Assembly: GCF_016862315.1 (NCBI RefSeq)
Contig: NZ_BOMS01000043.1
Location: 49,700-113,699, forward strand
Reading direction: 5' to 3'
Source: Actinoplanes palleronii
GTDB taxonomy: Bacteria; Actinomycetota; Actinomycetes; Mycobacteriales; Micromonosporaceae
DNA length: 64,000 nucleotides
Each line of letters starts with the position of its first letter. Within the stretch, counting starts at the first letter, position 1. A program made the position numbers and the translations under genes. The notes under the pieces are model-generated. The model saw only the letters and a list, made by a program, of their open reading frames with translations, ran no database searches and had not been told where the DNA came from. This document shows positions 55,281-62,980 of the stretch, in pieces.

Positions 55281-55337
55281 CGGATCAGCTCTTTGCGACC
55301 GGATCAGCTCTTTGCGACCGGATCAGCTCTTTGCGAC
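55281..55337 (+). repeat. Triplicated 19-bp unit across the SnoaL-like stop codon
   Basis: GGATCAGCTCTTTGCGACC occurs three times with no mismatch (55281-55299, 55300-55318, 55319-55337). The third copy contains the last codons and stop of the minus-strand gene. The other two lie just outside. Confidence 0.95.
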
Positions 55338-55961
55338 CGGGCAGCCGCCGGTGAGGCTGCCGAGGAACGCGTTCGGGTCGTAGTAGTGCTCGACCTCGAG
55401 CAGTTTCAGGTCGTCGTTGACCTTGGCGACGCTCATGCCGAACATCTCGATGGTCTTCCCGTTCGGCTTGTGGCCGTGGTATTCGCCGTCGAACGAGCCC
55501 CAGTGCCGCCATTTGAAGGCGATCACCGGCGGCGGGCTGAGCACCTGCAGCACCTCCCAGTAGAAACCGTTCGGGAAAGCGCCGTGGAAGACGTCGTGCT
55601 GCCCGTCGAACGATTCGGCCTGGTAGAACGGGCTGTCACCGATCAGGACGTTGTAGCTGCCCTGGTCGGCGATGTCCTGAGAGGACGCCCAGCCGCCGCC
55701 GTTGACGTTGGTGCGGAAGTGCTCGGAGACCATCGAGACCCAGGTCGACGGCTCCTTCTTGTGCGAGACCTCCATCTCGAAGACCTGCACGATGGACTCG
55801 ACGATGGCCTCGAGTGAGTTCGGCGCGTGGTCCGTGGTGCGCTGCCCGGGCATCACGGTGTGCGACAGGTGGTAGTCAGGCGTGCCGTGCCGGAACTCGG
55901 ACGGATCGGCGGCCTCGATCACGGCGGAGCGGCCCTGCAGCCACAACGGCGTCTCAGACAA
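55323..55961 (-). CDS. SnoaL-like (ester cyclase family) protein
   Basis: From TTG 55961, with GGAAGGA 5-7 nt upstream, the product is 212 residues. A later half (FRTNVNGGGWAS ... EYHGHKPNGKTIEMFGMSVAKVNDDLKLLEVEHYYDPNAFL) shows the SnoaL/NTF2-like pattern, in which a conical beta-barrel holds a small acid. The N-terminal 70 residues (PSEFRHGTPDYHLSH) belong to the same fold duplicated or extended. Polyketide cyclases and many orphan proteins share it. No polyketide genes are near. The stop is inside the 19-bp repeat. Confidence 0.75.
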   Translation of the reverse strand: MSETPLWLQGRSAVIEAADPSEFRHGTPDYHLSHTVMPGQRTTDHAPNSLEAIVESIVQVFEMEVSHKKEPSTWVSMVSEHFRTNVNGGGWASSQDIADQGSYNVLIGDSPFYQAESFDGQHDVFHGAFPNGFYWEVLQVLSPPPVIAFKWRHWGSFDGEYHGHKPNGKTIEMFGMSVAKVNDDLKLLEVEHYYDPNAFLGSLTGGCPVAKS

Positions 55962-56111
55962 TGTGGTCCTTCCAGCGAGGGGGCGAGGGGCCTCCCAGCG
56001 CGTTGCTTCTTGGTTACCCCCCGTAGTCCAAAAGCGTGACCACGATATCCACGTTGGACCGATCGCAAAAGACCGCATTGGTTAACAACAATTTGCAGAA
56101 CGTCATACGCA

Positions 56112-57287
56112 TTAACGAACGACTACATCCAGCGCCTGTTCCAGGTCTGCCACCAGGTCGTCCGGGTGCTCGATGCCGATGGCGATTCGGATGGTTCCGG
56201 GGCTTAGGTGTGATTCTTGGAGTTGCTCCGGAGTCAATTGCCGATGCGTGGTGCTCGCCGGATGCAGGATCAGGGAACCGGTGCTGCCCAATGACGCGGC
56301 GGCCCGGATGACCCGGAGCCGGCTCATCAGGCGGACCCCGGCGTCGTGACCGCCGGCCAGGTCGAAGCAGAACGCCCCCGGGAAACCACTGACAAAACCG
56401 GCGGCCACCGCGTGACTCGGGTGCGCCGGATCGCCCGGCCAGCGCACCGCCGCGACCGCGGGATGGCCGGCCAGCCAGCCGGCGACCCGGGCCACGTTCG
56501 CGGCGTGCCGTTCCATTCGCAGGGCGAGAGTGTGCAGGCCACGGATGGTCAGCCAGGCCGCGAACGGGTCGGCCGTCGCCCCGAACTCGACAGCGTGCTC
56601 CCAGAGCTTCTCGTAGCGGGCCCGGTCGGCGAAGACCGCGAGGCCGCCCGTCACATCGGAATGGCCGCCCAGGAACTTGGTCGCCGAGTGCACGACCACG
56701 TCGGCGCCGTGCTCGATCGGCCGGCAGAAGATCGGCGTGGCGAACGTGTTGTCGACGACGGTCAGCACGCCGGCCGCGCGGGCGATCGGCGCCAGCGCGG
56801 GCAGGTCGCTGACGTGGCCGGTCGGGTTGGCGACCGTCTCCAGGTAGAGGACCCGAGTCCGCGGGGTCAGCGCGGCGCGGAGTTCTTCCGGGTCGTGCCC
56901 GCCGATCCGGGTCACCTGGACGCCGAACCGGTTCGCCAGGTCCTGGAGTTGCGCGTGGGTGCCGCCGTAGACGTCGCGCTGGGCGATCACGTGGTCGCCG
57001 GTACCGAGCAGGCCGTTCAGCAGCATGGTGATGGCGCCCATGCCGGACGAGGTGGCGATCGCGGCGGCGCCGCCCTCCAGATCGGCGACCGCGTTCTCCA
57101 GGGCGCGGACCGTGGGGTTGGCGAACCGCGAGTAGGCGTACGCGCGGTCCGGGTGGTGCAGGCCGTCGGCGATCAGCTCCGGGTCGTCGAACGCGAACGA
57201 CGACGTCTGGTAGATCGGCACGGACAGCGGCACACTCCCGTCCGGCACCGGCGCGGAGATGTGGACCATGCGGGTTTCGGGATGCAT
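56112..57287 (-). CDS. PLP-dependent transsulfuration-family enzyme
   Basis: 391 residues. The sequence begins HPETRMVHISAPVPDGSVPLSVPIYQTSSFAF. YSRFANPTVRALENA, SATKFLGGHSDVTGG (PLP lysine), and SLGSTGSLILHPASTTHRQL place it in the Cys/Met metabolism family. It differs clearly from the metB-like protein at 13.4 kb and is more like methionine gamma-lyase or O-acylhomoserine sulfhydrylase. Which reaction it performs cannot be settled. It diverges from the MocR regulator gene, its likely controller. Confidence 0.88.
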   Translation of the reverse strand: MHPETRMVHISAPVPDGSVPLSVPIYQTSSFAFDDPELIADGLHHPDRAYAYSRFANPTVRALENAVADLEGGAAAIATSSGMGAITMLLNGLLGTGDHVIAQRDVYGGTHAQLQDLANRFGVQVTRIGGHDPEELRAALTPRTRVLYLETVANPTGHVSDLPALAPIARAAGVLTVVDNTFATPIFCRPIEHGADVVVHSATKFLGGHSDVTGGLAVFADRARYEKLWEHAVEFGATADPFAAWLTIRGLHTLALRMERHAANVARVAGWLAGHPAVAAVRWPGDPAHPSHAVAAGFVSGFPGAFCFDLAGGHDAGVRLMSRLRVIRAAASLGSTGSLILHPASTTHRQLTPEQLQESHLSPGTIRIAIGIEHPDDLVADLEQALDVVVR

Positions 57288-57336
57288 GCCACCGATGCTC
57301 CGCGCCCGGACCGCCCGGGGACAGAGCCATTGCCGA

Positions 57337-57342
57337 TATATT
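57337..57342 (+). promoter_or_regulatory. -10 box and divergent control region for the MocR gene
   Basis: TATATT lies 9 nt before ATG 57352. Start separation of the divergent genes is 64 bp, so the regulator can cover both promoters. ATTGGTCC (57341 area) and the inverted half GAGTCCAAT behind it are possible binding sites. Confidence 0.45.
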
Positions 57343-57351
57343 GGTCCGTTG

Positions 57352-58830
57352 ATGAGTCCAATACCGCCCGCGGAGCTCGCCGCCCGCCTCGGCCGCTGGT
57401 CGGCCGGCCGCGGCCCGCTCTACCTCCTGCTCGCCGGTCGCCTCCGGGCCCTGATCGACGACGGTGACCTGCCGCCCGGCACCGGGCTGCCCACCGACCG
57501 GGCCCTCGCCGCGGGGCTCTCCGCCGGGCGGACCACCGTGGTCGCCGCGTATGACCTGCTGCGCCAGGAGGGCCGGCTGGTCCGGCGGCAGGGCAGCGGT
57601 ACCTGGGTGGCCGGGTCGCCGCCCGGATCACTGCACGCGACCGAGCCGACCGTGAACCCGGTCTTCCTGCACCTGCTCGACCCGCCCGACCACGTCGCGC
57701 AGTTCGCCTGCGCCGGGCCGACCGCGGCACCACCGGCGATCATCGCGGCCTATCGGACCGCGCTCGACGGTCTCGGCGGGCCCGACCTCGGCTACCACCC
57801 GGCCGGTCACCCACGGTTGCGGGACGCGCTGGCTGCCCGGTACACCGCGCGTGGGGTGCCCACCACGGCCGGGCAGATCCTGGTCACCACGGGCGGTCAG
57901 CAGGCGTTGGCGCTGCTGGCCCGGGCGCTCGTCGCGCCCGGCGCCGAGGTGCTGGTCCAGGCGCCGACGTACCCCGGGGCGTTGGAGATCTTTCGCGAGT
58001 CGGCGGCGGCTTTGCGGCCGGTCCCGACCGATTTTGAGGGGTACGAGGGGGAGCTCGCGCGGCGCCCCGCGATGGCCTATCTGATCGCGCTGTGTCACAA
58101 CCCGACGGGTCGCAGCCTGCCCTCGCCGGAGCGCCGGGCGATCGTGGCAGCCGCCGTGGCCGAGGGCGTACCCCTGATCGTCGACGACGTGCTGGCGGAG
58201 CTGTCCTTCCCAGCCCCCGCACTCTTGTCAGCCGCCGTGCCCACCGCTTTCGTGCCGGCCGCCGTGCCCACCGCGGCGTTCGCACCGGGCGCTGATGAGC
58301 TGATCACGGTGGGGTCGCTGAGCAAGCTGGTCTGGGGCGGACTGCGGATCGGCTGGGTGCGGGCGCAGCCGGCGTTGATCGGTCGCCTCGGCCGGCTCAA
58401 GGCGGTCAACGACCTGGGCAGCGGCGTGCTCGACCAGCTCGCCGCGGCAGAACTGCTCACCGACCTGGACACGCTGATCGCCTCGCGCGCGGAGGTGCTC
58501 GCCACCCGGCACGATCATCTCTGTGCTGAGCTGCGGAAACACCTGCCGGACTGGCAGTTCGAGCCGGCCGTCGGCGGGCAGACCCTCTGGGTACGGCTGC
58601 CCTACGGCGACGCCGCCTCCTACGCACAGGCCGCGCTGCGGCAGGGTGTCGCGGTGCTGCCCGGCGGTTCGCTGGACCCGTCCGGCGGGAGCGGCGGCCA
58701 CCTGCGGATCCCGTTCGTCGCGGAGCCGGCGGTGTTGACCGCCGGGGTGCAGGCGATGGCCGAGGCCTGGCGCGGCTTCACCGCCCGGTCACCGGCCGCC
58801 CCACCACCGCTTCCCGCCATCGCCGTCTGA
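57352..58830 (+). CDS. MocR-type regulator (GntR HTH plus aminotransferase fold)
   Basis: 492 residues from ATG 57352. A winged helix of GntR type (about 15-85, LPTDRALAAGLSAGRTTVVAAYDLLRQEGRLVRRQGSGTWV) is joined to a type I aminotransferase fold (about 120-480) with LVTTGGQQALALLARAL, CHNPTGRSLPS, and the PLP lysine in SLSKLVWGGLRIGW. Such proteins use PLP adducts of amino acids as signals. Divergence from a Cys/Met enzyme makes a sulphur amino acid the likely effector. The C-terminus lies 17 bp before the palindrome array. Confidence 0.93.
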   Translation: MSPIPPAELAARLGRWSAGRGPLYLLLAGRLRALIDDGDLPPGTGLPTDRALAAGLSAGRTTVVAAYDLLRQEGRLVRRQGSGTWVAGSPPGSLHATEPTVNPVFLHLLDPPDHVAQFACAGPTAAPPAIIAAYRTALDGLGGPDLGYHPAGHPRLRDALAARYTARGVPTTAGQILVTTGGQQALALLARALVAPGAEVLVQAPTYPGALEIFRESAAALRPVPTDFEGYEGELARRPAMAYLIALCHNPTGRSLPSPERRAIVAAAVAEGVPLIVDDVLAELSFPAPALLSAAVPTAFVPAAVPTAAFAPGADELITVGSLSKLVWGGLRIGWVRAQPALIGRLGRLKAVNDLGSGVLDQLAAAELLTDLDTLIASRAEVLATRHDHLCAELRKHLPDWQFEPAVGGQTLWVRLPYGDAASYAQAALRQGVAVLPGGSLDPSGGSGGHLRIPFVAEPAVLTAGVQAMAEAWRGFTARSPAAPPPLPAIAV

Positions 58831-58846
58831 CCCCCACCAGGCCCGA

Positions 58847-59115
58847 AGCGCACCGCAACTCCCCACGCAGCCCGGCCAGCGAGCGTGTGTGTGAAGTTTG
58901 GGTGCGGAGCGCACCGCAACTTCACACGCTGCCCTGTCAGCGGGCGTGTGTGTGAAGTTTGGGTGCGGAGCGCACCCAAACTTCACACGTTGCCCGGTCA
59001 GCGGGCGTGTGTGTGAAGTTTGGGTGCGGAGCGGACCGTAAGTCCCCACGTTGCCCGGTCGGTGGGCGTGTGTGGGGAGTTTGGGTGCGGAGCGCGCCGC
59101 TAGTTCACACGCTGG
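58847..59115. repeat. Tandem array of 61-bp palindromic units
   Basis: Half a unit (58847-58882) and four units starting at 58883, 58944, 59005 and 59066 occur with an exact 61-bp spacing. Each unit holds a palindrome of about 41 bp, with arms CGTGTGAAGTTTGGGTGCG and the complement around GAG. In unit 2 the arms pair without mismatch. Some arms carry the alternative GGGGAGTT or AACTCCCC form also seen at 5.5 kb. Units end in a GCCCGGTCAGCGG-like spacer. The array separates two converging genes, and the minus-strand gene's last codons lie within it. Confidence 0.92.
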
Positions 59116-60371
59116 GTGGGGATTTTGAGGATTTCGGTGTGTTCGCTGGGCGGGGTGACCAGGGCTACCGCGGAGAGCACCTCGGTTTCCTCGTCTCCCG
59201 GCTTCTGGCTTGCCGGGGTGGGGCCGGCCGCCGGCTGGAGCGGGATCGCCACGGTCCGGTCGGGGTCGTTCGAGGGGGTTTCGGCAGCGCTTTTTCCGGC
59301 GTTCGCGGTGATAGCTGGATTGGCGGTAATGCCGGATTTATTAGAATTGGGTGCTTCGGGAGTGCGGGAAACCGGCCCACCGAGGACGGTGGTCGGCTCC
59401 TCGTCAGAACTCCGAGCCGCGACGACCGGGGCCGCCGGGATCGAGGCGGCAGTGGCCGGGATCGAGGCGGCGGCCGGGGCTGCGACGGCCGGGGTGGCCG
59501 GGATCGGGGCGGCGGTGGCCGGGGCGGCGGTGGCCGGGATCGAGGCGGCGGCGGCCGGGGCTGCGGGGGTCGGGGCGGCGGTGGCCGCGGGCAGCATCAT
59601 CGTGGCGTCAGCCGAAGCCGAAGCCGAAGCCGAAGACGAAGCCGAAGACGGAGCGCGGGCCGGGGTTGGGGGCGGGGCAGGTGCCAGGGGTGCCGTGGGC
59701 TCGGCGGGGGTCAGGACGGCCGTGGGTTCGGCGTGCGTCAGAGGCGCCGTCGGCTCGGCGGCCGGCGTACGGAGCAATTGGGTGCGGTCGGCGGAAGCCG
59801 AAGACGACGCGGCCTGCGCCGGGATCGCGACCGTGAGCTCGGCCGGCTGGCGCGGCGGCACCTGCTGCCCGGTCCGCAGCACTGTCGTCCGCTCGGCGGC
59901 GATGGAGTCGCCGGCGACCTTGGCCGATCCGCGGAACCGGCCGATCTCGCCGATGATCGGCAGCACCGGCGGCTCGTAGCGGGCCCAGCGGCGGGCGCTC
60001 AGCGCGGTGCAGAGCAGGGGCACCGCGAGCAGCGCGGCCAGGCCGTAGCCCGGGCGGCTCAGGTCGAAGTCGGCCTTGACCACGTCCGGTGACCAGATCC
60101 CGGCGTACGACTCCGGTGCGGTCCATGCCCAGTACGTCACACCCAGGTACGCCGCTCCGGCCAGGGTCGGCCCGGCCGGCGAGATCGGCGTGAACGCCAT
60201 GATCGCGTGCAGGATGCCGGCGAAGACCAGGAGCAGCAGGCCGCTCAGCGACTCGGCGGTGAACAGGTCCCGCCCGCGGCTGACGAGGTCGTGGGTGAAA
60301 CCGACACCGGCCAGCACCCAGATGGCGGGCGCGAGCACGAGCGCGTAGAGGATCGACCGGAGGTGGCGCAT
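59100..60371 (-). CDS. Membrane protein with Thr/Ala/Pro-rich tail of repeated T-x-x-L motifs
   Basis: 423 residues from ATG 60371. The first 125 residues have four hydrophobic helices (LYALVLAPAIWVLAGV, LSGLLLLVFAGILHAIMAF, LAGAAYLGVTYWAW, YGLAALLAVPLL). The other 300 form a disordered, Ala/Pro/Thr-rich tail in which short motifs recur: RTTVLRTG, RTQLLRTP, PTAVLTPAEPT, EPTTVLGG, RTVAIPLQ, ETEVLSAV, HTEILKIPT. Such T-x-x-L/I patterns are typical FHA-domain ligands once phosphorylated by Ser/Thr kinases, so a signalling scaffold is conceivable. The stop codon is within the palindromic array. The frame beyond 60371 to 60770 is antisense. Confidence 0.75.
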   Translation of the reverse strand: MRHLRSILYALVLAPAIWVLAGVGFTHDLVSRGRDLFTAESLSGLLLLVFAGILHAIMAFTPISPAGPTLAGAAYLGVTYWAWTAPESYAGIWSPDVVKADFDLSRPGYGLAALLAVPLLCTALSARRWARYEPPVLPIIGEIGRFRGSAKVAGDSIAAERTTVLRTGQQVPPRQPAELTVAIPAQAASSSASADRTQLLRTPAAEPTAPLTHAEPTAVLTPAEPTAPLAPAPPPTPARAPSSASSSASASASADATMMLPAATAAPTPAAPAAAASIPATAAPATAAPIPATPAVAAPAAASIPATAASIPAAPVVAARSSDEEPTTVLGGPVSRTPEAPNSNKSGITANPAITANAGKSAAETPSNDPDRTVAIPLQPAAGPTPASQKPGDEETEVLSAVALVTPPSEHTEILKIPTQRVN

Positions 60372-60429
60372 GATCCGGCAGGCTACTCCGGCCCGGCAAC
60401 GACCGCTAAGCGCGTCGTAATGTGCCGGC

Positions 60430-60939
60430 ATGGACGAACAGCTCACGGGACGACCCATCGCACACAGCCGCGTCACGCTCAGCAAGATCATGACAGCGAT
60501 CGACGTGAATCTGTACGGAACGGTGCATGGCGGCGTGCTGATGAAGTTCGTCGACGACGTGGCCGGCGCGGCGGCCGCCCGGCACAGCGGTGGCACCGCG
60601 GTCACCGCCGCGATCGACGAGATCGTGTTCCTGGAGCCGGTCCGGGTCGGTGACCTGGTGCACGCGTATGCGCAGGTCAACTGGACCGGCAAGAGCTCGA
60701 TGGAGGTCGGCGTGAAGCTGGCCGCGGAACGCTGGGACGTGTTCGGCGCGCCGCCGCTTCCGGTGGCCACCGCTTACCTGGTGTTCGTGGCGGTGGATGT
60801 GGCCGGCCACCCGCGCCAGGTCCCGCCTGTGGTGATGACCGACATGGACGACCAGCGCCGCTTCAAGGAAGCTTTGATCCGCCGTGACCATCGTCTCGCG
60901 AGGCGCGCCGCCATCCAGCGCGCCCGGGCCGAGGAGTGA
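60430..60939 (+). CDS. Hotdog-fold acyl-CoA thioesterase
   Basis: 169 residues. The hotdog motif is VNLYGTVHGGVLMKFVDDVAGAAAARHSGGTAVTAAIDEIVFLEPVRVGDLV, with Asn, His and Asp at catalytic positions. The C-terminus (VPPVVMTDMDDQRRFKEALIRRDHR) matches acyl-CoA thioesterases of the YciA/BFIT group. It hydrolyses acyl-CoA in the cytoplasm. Acetoacetyl-CoA ligase starts 37 bp behind, so they may be cotranscribed. Confidence 0.92.
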   Translation: MDEQLTGRPIAHSRVTLSKIMTAIDVNLYGTVHGGVLMKFVDDVAGAAAARHSGGTAVTAAIDEIVFLEPVRVGDLVHAYAQVNWTGKSSMEVGVKLAAERWDVFGAPPLPVATAYLVFVAVDVAGHPRQVPPVVMTDMDDQRRFKEALIRRDHRLARRAAIQRARAEE

Positions 60940-60976
60940 CGTCCGCGACCGGCTGAATGAACGTTAGGGTGAGCGC

Positions 60977-62911
60977 ATGACGGTGACGATGGGCACAGTC
61001 CTCTGGGAGCCGCCGGCGAACGTCCGGGAGACGTCCCGGATCGGCGACTATCTCGAGTGGCTGCGGCGCGAACGCGGGCTGACCTTCCCGGACTACGCGG
61101 CGCTGTGGGAGTGGTCGGTCACCGACCTGTCCTCGTTCTGGGAGTCCATCTGGGAGTACTTCGGCGTGGTCGCGCACCACGCGCCGGTCACGGTGCTGGA
61201 CAGCCCGGAGATGCCCGGCGCACGCTGGTTCCCCGGCGCCACGCTCAACTACGCCGAGAACGTGCTCCGGATGCCCGGCATCGGTGACGACGAGCCGGTC
61301 GTCCTGGCGTACTCCCAAAGCCGCGAACCGATCACCCTGACCGCGCGGCAGCTCCGTGAGCAGGTGCGGCGCGTGCGTGCCGGGCTGAAGGCCCGCGGTG
61401 TGCAGAAGGGCGACCGGGTCGCGGCCTACGCGCCGAACATCCCGGAGACCTACGTCCTGATGCTGGCCACCGCGAGCCTCGGCGCGACGTTCTCGTCCTG
61501 CGCGCCGGAGTTCGGTTCCCGCAGCGTGATCGACCGCTGGAGCCAGATCGAGCCGAAGGTGCTGGTCGCGGCCGACGGCTACCGGTACGGCGACAAGCCG
61601 ATCGACAGGTCCCAGGAGATCGTGGCGATCAAGTCAGCGCTGCCGTCCGTCGATCACGTCATCACCATCGGATACCTCAACGGTGGCGGCGACTGGGACG
61701 AGCTGGACGGCGACGACGAGCTGGCCTTCGAGCCGGTGCCCTTCGACCACCCGCTCTACGTGCTCTACAGCTCCGGCACCACCGGGCTGCCCAAGCCGAT
61801 CGTGCACGGCCACGGCGGGATCCTGCTGGAGCACCTGAAGATCCTCGCGCTGCACCACGACCTCGGCCCGTCCGACCGGTTCTTCTGGTTCACCACCACC
61901 GGCTGGATGATGTGGAACTACCTGGCCAGCGGCCCGGCCGTCGGCGCCGCGATCGTGATGTTCGACGGCAATCCGGGCTGGCCCGACCTGTCCACCCTCT
62001 GGGAGCTCGTCGACACCGCCGGTATCACGTATTTCGGCACGTCAGCGCCGTTCCTGATGGCCTGCCGCAAGGCCGGTCTGACGCCGGGCAAGCGGCTCAA
62101 GGGGGTCGGTTCGACCGGCGCGCCGCTGCCCGCCGAGGGCTACGCGTGGGTCTACGAGGCGGTCGGCCGCGACCTGCAGCTGGTGTCGCTCTCCGGCGGC
62201 ACCGACGTGTGCACCGGCTTCGTCGGCGGCGCGCCGATGCTGCCGGTCCGCGCCGGGGTGATCTCCGGCCGCAGCCTGGGCGCCCGGGTGGAGGCCCTGG
62301 ACAGCGCGGGCAAGCCGGTCATCGGCGAGCTGGGCGAGCTGGTGATCACCGCGCCGATGCCGAGCATGCCGGTCGGCTTCTGGGGCGACGTCGACGGCTC
62401 GCGCTACCGCGAGGCGTATTTCGACGTCTTCCCGGGCGTCTGGCGGCACGGCGACTGGATCACCATCGGCGAGGACGGCAGCTGTGTGATCACCGGCCGG
62501 TCGGACGCCACGTTGAACCGGGGCGGGGTGCGGCTGGGCACCTCGGAGTTCTACTCGGTGGTGGAGAGCCTGCCCGAGGTCGCCGACGCGCTGGTGGTGC
62601 ACCTGGACCTGCCCGACGACCCGAACGGCGAGCTGTTGCTGTTCGTGGTCCCGGCCGAGGGGGTCGAGGTCGACGACGCGATGCGCGCGCGGATCGCCCG
62701 GGAGCTGCGCGCGTCACTGTCGCCGCGGCACATTCCCGACAAGATCTATTCGGTACGGGCGGTGCCCCGGACGCTGTCCGGCAAGAAGCTCGAAGTCCCG
62801 GTGAAGCGGATCCTGACCGGCACCCCGGTGGAGTCGGCTGCCGCCAAGGGGGCGCTGGCCAACCCGGAGTCGCTCACCGCGTTCGCCGAGTTGGCCGCGG
62901 AGCGGGGATAA
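60977..62911 (+). CDS. Acetoacetyl-CoA ligase
   Basis: 644 residues, standard length. The N-terminal WEPPANVRETSRIGDYLEWL, MPGARWFPGATLNYAENVLR and the adenylate-forming motif LYSSGTTGLPKPIVHGHGG are distinctive for acetoacetate-CoA ligases. FFWFTTTGWMMWN, VYEAVGRDLQLVSLSGGTDVC and the C-terminal LSGKKLEVPVKRI (with the acetylatable Lys) support it. The reaction uses ATP to activate acetoacetate. A hydroxybutyrate-type dehydrogenase and a thiolase elsewhere in the window fit the same route. The downstream hairpin overlaps the next start region. Confidence 0.96.
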   Translation: MTVTMGTVLWEPPANVRETSRIGDYLEWLRRERGLTFPDYAALWEWSVTDLSSFWESIWEYFGVVAHHAPVTVLDSPEMPGARWFPGATLNYAENVLRMPGIGDDEPVVLAYSQSREPITLTARQLREQVRRVRAGLKARGVQKGDRVAAYAPNIPETYVLMLATASLGATFSSCAPEFGSRSVIDRWSQIEPKVLVAADGYRYGDKPIDRSQEIVAIKSALPSVDHVITIGYLNGGGDWDELDGDDELAFEPVPFDHPLYVLYSSGTTGLPKPIVHGHGGILLEHLKILALHHDLGPSDRFFWFTTTGWMMWNYLASGPAVGAAIVMFDGNPGWPDLSTLWELVDTAGITYFGTSAPFLMACRKAGLTPGKRLKGVGSTGAPLPAEGYAWVYEAVGRDLQLVSLSGGTDVCTGFVGGAPMLPVRAGVISGRSLGARVEALDSAGKPVIGELGELVITAPMPSMPVGFWGDVDGSRYREAYFDVFPGVWRHGDWITIGEDGSCVITGRSDATLNRGGVRLGTSEFYSVVESLPEVADALVVHLDLPDDPNGELLLFVVPAEGVEVDDAMRARIARELRASLSPRHIPDKIYSVRAVPRTLSGKKLEVPVKRILTGTPVESAAAKGALANPESLTAFAELAAERG

Positions 62912-62952
62912 CACAAACCCGCGGGCAGTGCTCGTCACGTTGACCGTCGATG

Positions 62953-62980
62953 GGCGCCCGGCCACGCTGGCCGGGTGCCC
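62953..62980 (+). terminator. Hairpin between ligase and lipoprotein genes
   Basis: Imperfect 12-bp arms around ACGCT. It ends only five bases beyond the first base of the GTG start of the lipoprotein and may also mask that start in the RNA. Confidence 0.4.

Noticed and set aside
58847..59115. Regular repeats that could look like a CRISPR array
   Set aside because: The units are palindromes with nearly identical spacers, 61-bp period, and no cas genes. It is a tandem repeat, not a CRISPR array.
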